Assembly (NCBI GenBank): GCA_001001625.1
Contig: LCKU01000007.1
Location: 1-29,796, forward strand
From: Parcubacteria group bacterium GW2011_GWA2_45_30
GTDB taxonomy: Bacteria > Patescibacteriota > Minisyncoccia > Sungbacterales > HO2-52-23
DNA: 29,796 nucleotides
Direction of reading: 5' to 3'
Each line of letters opens with the position of its first letter. Position 1 is the stretch's first letter. Below, piece after piece: positions 27,520 through 29,796 of this stretch. The notes below the pieces were generated by a model that saw only the letters and a program-made list of their open reading frames with translations, made no database searches and was not told the DNA's origin. The translations under genes and the position numbers were made by a program.

Positions 27520-28046
27520 TTTATATTTATTTGTTTTCAATTATCGTGCTGGTTATCGGCGCAGCTGTGTTTTTATGGTTTTTGGTTTGGACCGTAATCA
27601 TCGGGGATATCCGCGGGGCTCCGTTTGTTGCCTCCCGTCGCGATAAAATCAGGCTGATGTGCGATTTGGCCGGAATTCGGTCAGGTTTGCGAGTTGTGGA
27701 TTTGGGTTCCGGGGATGGTGCGATTTTATTTGAGGCGGCGCGTCGTGGCGCAGACGCAATCGGCCTTGAAATAAACCCGTTTTTGGTATGGTTTTCGCGT
27801 ATTCGCGCAAAACGCCTAGGTTTACGCGATAAAATAACCATTTTACGGCAGGATTTTTATTCCTATCCTTTGGGCGAGGTGGATGCGGTTTTGGTCTATC
27901 TATGGCCGGAAACTATGGATCGCCTGCGCGATAAATTTTTGCGCGAATGTCGGCTCGGAACTAAAATAATATCCAACGCCTTTCCCATAAAGGGGTGGAG
28001 GGCTATAATGGAGAAAGATGATGTATTCGTATATGAGATAAAATAA
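27516..28046 (+). CDS. Membrane-anchored class I SAM methyltransferase
   Basis: The 176-residue protein has an N-terminal membrane helix (IYLFSIIVLVIGAAVFLWFL) and then a Rossmann methyltransferase domain: motif I RVVDLGSGDGAILFEAAR (about 59-76), GLEINPFLVWFSRIRAKRLG at the end of strand two, ITILRQDFYSYPLGEVDAVL, and VYLWPETMDRLRDKF. The LEINPFLV element resembles small CPR and archaeal methyltransferases of unknown substrate. It begins in a 4-base ATGA overlap with the PAP2 gene and ends 5 bases before the guaB-family gene, so the three form an operon. Anchoring plus the PAP2 neighbour hints at a lipid or membrane-protein substrate (inference). Confidence 0.82.
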   Translation: MIYIYLFSIIVLVIGAAVFLWFLVWTVIIGDIRGAPFVASRRDKIRLMCDLAGIRSGLRVVDLGSGDGAILFEAARRGADAIGLEINPFLVWFSRIRAKRLGLRDKITILRQDFYSYPLGEVDAVLVYLWPETMDRLRDKFLRECRLGTKIISNAFPIKGWRAIMEKDDVFVYEIK

Positions 28047-28051
28047 TTGCT

Positions 28052-29512
28052 ATGGATGAAAAAATTTATTTAATTGTAGAAAAATATCTTCACGAAAAAG
28101 GATTGTCCCACGACATTGCCGCTACTTTCGAGGATGTTTTGATTATTGACCAAAAATCCGACATTCCTTCGCGCAGTTCCATTAAAGACACCCGTTCGCG
28201 CCTGGCTAGGGATTTTTTTCTGAATATTCCGGTGGTTTCCGCCAATATGGATACCGTGACTGAATCGCAGATGGCAATCGCTTTAGCTCGTTTGGGCGGC
28301 ATCGGATTCATCCATCAATTTCTTCCGATCGAGAAGCGGGTGCGGGAAATTGAAAAAGTTAAGCGCGCGGACAGTGGCATCATTGAACGGCCATTTACCG
28401 TGGGGCCGGATTTAAACCTGCGCGCGGCGCGCGAGATGATGAAAAAATGGCAAGTGTCAGGACTTTTGGTTGTTGATTCGGATACCCAAAAACTTGTAGG
28501 CATTCTAACTTCGCGCGATGTGCGTTTTGAAGATGCGGAGGATAAAAAAGTTGCGGAGATTATGACTGAAATGCCGCTAATCACCGCGTTATCTGGAACA
28601 AATTTGGAGCAGGCGCGCGTTATCTTGAAAAAAAATAAAGTAGAGAAATTGCCCCTGGTGGATGAAGAAGGACATGTTGTCGGATTAATTACCGCCAAAG
28701 ATATTTTAAAAATAGAGCAGTATCCCTTGGCGCTACGCGATCCAAAGGGCCGGTTGTCAGTTGGCGCCACGGTCGGCGTATCGGGTGACTTTTTGACAGA
28801 CGCAGCAGCGCTTGTTGAGGCAGGAGCTGACGTTATTTTGGTGGATACGGCGCGCGGATTTTCTACGCGGCTTGAGGATGCGGTTACGCGGCTCAAAAAC
28901 GAACTTGGCGCGGATTTTCCGGTTGTTGCCGGAAATGTTGATACGCCGGAAGGCGCTTTAATGTTGATTCAAGCCGGAGTAGATGCGGTAAAAGTAGGCA
29001 TCGGGCCTGGTGCGGTTTGTAAAACCCGGGAAGGGCCCGGGGTCGGTATGCCGCAATTGACAGCCGTGGCCGAATGCGCTGCCGCGGCCAACGCGCATGG
29101 GGTTCCGATAATTGCGGATGGCGGAATTCGAGGAGGATCGGATTTTTGTAAGGCGCTGGCCGCCGGAGCATCTTCGGTCATGATGGGATGGATTTTTGCC
29201 GGATGCGAGGAAACGCCCGGGGAGCAGTTTTACGAGGACGGAGAAAGGTGGAAGATTTATCGCGGCTCGGCTTCGCTTGAATTTCAAATTTCCCGAGTTG
29301 ACCGCGATGAATCGGAAAAACTGCGCGCGCCTGAAGGAGTGCCGCGTCGCGTTCGGTATCGTGGAGAAGCCAAAGGGGCGGTGGAGGAACTTATGGGGGC
29401 ATTGCGCTCCTCCATGAGCTATGTTGGCGCCTGGACTTTGGAAGAATATCGGCGCGTTGCCAAATTCCGGAGGCAAACGGCATCCGGTTATACCGAAGGC
29501 AAACCGATTTGA
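28052..29512 (+). CDS. guaB: IMP dehydrogenase / GMP reductase family enzyme with a CBS pair
   Basis: The 486-residue protein has the GuaB barrel with an inserted CBS pair (about 114-165 and 169-222). Seen: TFEDVLIIDQKSDIPSRSSI, PVVSANMDTVTESQMAIALA, VDTARGFS, GNVDTPEGAL, VGIGPGAVCKTR with the catalytic Cys323, ADGGIRGGSDFCKALAAGAS and late SSMSYVGAWTLEEY. IMPDH makes XMP from IMP; GMP reductase makes IMP from GMP. Several positions differ from typical IMPDH: VDTAHGHS reads VDTARGFS, CTTR reads CKTR, and the flap after YRG is short, lacks the Arg-Tyr(Phe) pair and reads SASLEF ... RAPEG, closer to GMP reductase. Family membership is certain; the exact reaction is not. Last gene of the PAP2-methyltransferase operon. 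Confidence 0.85.
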   Translation: MDEKIYLIVEKYLHEKGLSHDIAATFEDVLIIDQKSDIPSRSSIKDTRSRLARDFFLNIPVVSANMDTVTESQMAIALARLGGIGFIHQFLPIEKRVREIEKVKRADSGIIERPFTVGPDLNLRAAREMMKKWQVSGLLVVDSDTQKLVGILTSRDVRFEDAEDKKVAEIMTEMPLITALSGTNLEQARVILKKNKVEKLPLVDEEGHVVGLITAKDILKIEQYPLALRDPKGRLSVGATVGVSGDFLTDAAALVEAGADVILVDTARGFSTRLEDAVTRLKNELGADFPVVAGNVDTPEGALMLIQAGVDAVKVGIGPGAVCKTREGPGVGMPQLTAVAECAAAANAHGVPIIADGGIRGGSDFCKALAAGASSVMMGWIFAGCEETPGEQFYEDGERWKIYRGSASLEFQISRVDRDESEKLRAPEGVPRRVRYRGEAKGAVEELMGALRSSMSYVGAWTLEEYRRVAKFRRQTASGYTEGKPI

Positions 29513-29529
29513 TTCGCTATAGCGATTTT

Positions 29530-29662
29530 CGGCAATTTCTTTTACAGACACGCAAAAATTTCCCTGCGAGAAATTTTTCTCAGGACTCGGCATTGCTCTT
29601 TCCGCCTCTCGGCGGAAATCCATGCCCGCAATACCTCGTCATGGTCTGTAAAAGAAATTGCC
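29530..29662. repeat. Inverted-repeat element with two internal hairpins
   Basis: GGCAATTTCTTTTACAGAC (29531-29549) and its exact complement (29644-29662) bound 94 bases that hold AAAAATTTC/GAAATTTTT and TTTCCGCC/GGCGGAAA hairpins. It is compact, has no reading frame of its own, and lies between guaB and the insertion sequence. It fits a MITE or a structured RNA with a three-way junction. Confidence 0.75.
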
Positions 29663-29700
29663 AAAACCGCATGTATGCCTGTTTATAGGATGTTATTAAG

Positions 29701-29796
29701 TGTAGGAACTAGTCGCGTTGTTCACAGTTCCTGCGGATAAAAATAATTGATAAGTTGTTCCATTGGAGTACGATTGTTGATGCCTTTATGCGGTTT
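29701..29796 (-). mobile_element. End of an insertion sequence (IS3/IS481-like), cut by the window
   Basis: The transposase 3' end lies at 29722-29796, and the element probably ends near 29701 where TGTAGGAACTAGTC begins (TG... terminus). AGGAACT (29704-29710) and AGTTCCT (29726-29732) form a subterminal hairpin. The exact border cannot be fixed without the other end. Confidence 0.55.
29722..29796 (-). CDS. Transposase, C-terminal 24 residues (partial)
   Basis: The minus strand reads KPHKGINNRTPMEQLINYFY then PQEL and TGA. The pattern (N)xPHxGxxxxTPxE is the conserved end of the DDE integrase core (rve) in IS3 and IS481-type transposases, after the catalytic Glu. The rest lies beyond the window. 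Confidence 0.75.
   Translation of the reverse strand, partial: KPHKGINNRTPMEQLINYFYPQEL

Noticed and set aside
1..29796. Alternative genetic code with TGA read as glycine, as in some CPR groups
   Set aside because: TGA is used as a normal stop at the ends of several genes (for example the guaB-family gene) and long frames contain ordinary Gly codons.

Overview
The window looks like a chromosomal segment of a Candidate Phyla Radiation (Patescibacteria, probably Parcubacteria-type) bacterium. This is inferred from several traits together: a compact genome, core genes (gyrA, rpsA, rpmG, a guaB-family gene, tRNAs) mixed with many unrecognisable proteins, a run of small TrbC/VirB2-type membrane proteins, very few Shine-Dalgarno sites in front of core genes, and a LysM/coiled-coil envelope cluster. 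No rRNA, CRISPR array or complete transposon is present.

Layout. Positions 1-7.5 kb hold mostly single-gene units with their own promoters and terminators: an unknown protein, a LigT (2H phosphoesterase) fused to a DHH/MYG1-like domain, a Nudix-box protein, a beta-CASP metallo-beta-lactamase nuclease (minus strand), an unknown 380-residue protein behind a long structured leader, and a HicB/HicA toxin-antitoxin pair. Positions 7.6-14.7 kb hold an envelope-like cluster: a 754-residue charged coiled coil with a C-terminal membrane anchor, a small split membrane protein, a 920-residue coiled-coil/membrane/LysM-like protein, a short DUF5663-like protein and a LysM membrane protein. Positions 14.8-20.9 kb carry rpsA (minus), a divergent UlaG-like metallo-hydrolase, a membrane protein, gyrA and a methyltransferase. 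Positions 21-25.2 kb hold a membrane-anchored solute-binding protein and a tandem array of TrbC/VirB2-like proteins, one fused to an M15-type peptidase domain and one decayed to a pseudogene. Positions 25.3-29.5 kb carry a lipoprotein, tRNA-Leu, two nested tRNA-Thr sequences, rpmG, tRNA-Trp, a frameshifted PAP2 phosphatase, a membrane methyltransferase and a guaB-family enzyme. The last ~95 bases are the end of an insertion sequence.

The most striking content is structural. (1) A complete tRNA-Thr(GGU) lies inside the D-loop of a second tRNA-Thr(GGU), bounded by a perfect 13-bp inverted repeat that abuts the inner tRNA. (2) A repeat of about 117 bp occurs three times and carries its own ATG. 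In one copy its short reading frame overlaps the next gene as ATGA, in one it lies just before gyrA, and in the third it supplies the start codon and first 14 residues of the pilin-peptidase fusion. (3) Self-complementary elements fill most intergenic gaps. They include a 42-bp perfect palindrome present in two identical copies, small palindromes inserted in frame in rpsA and gyrA, and an 18-bp inverted repeat bounding an in-frame insertion in gyrA. (4) Several stop codons sit inside hairpins.

Genes likely to act together: hicB-hicA; the 7.6-14.7 kb cluster with the TrbC/VirB2 array and the pilin-peptidase (cell-surface appendage or envelope functions, inferred); and tRNAs with rpmG, rpsA and gyrA as housekeeping. 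All calls come from reading the sequence; none was checked against a database.
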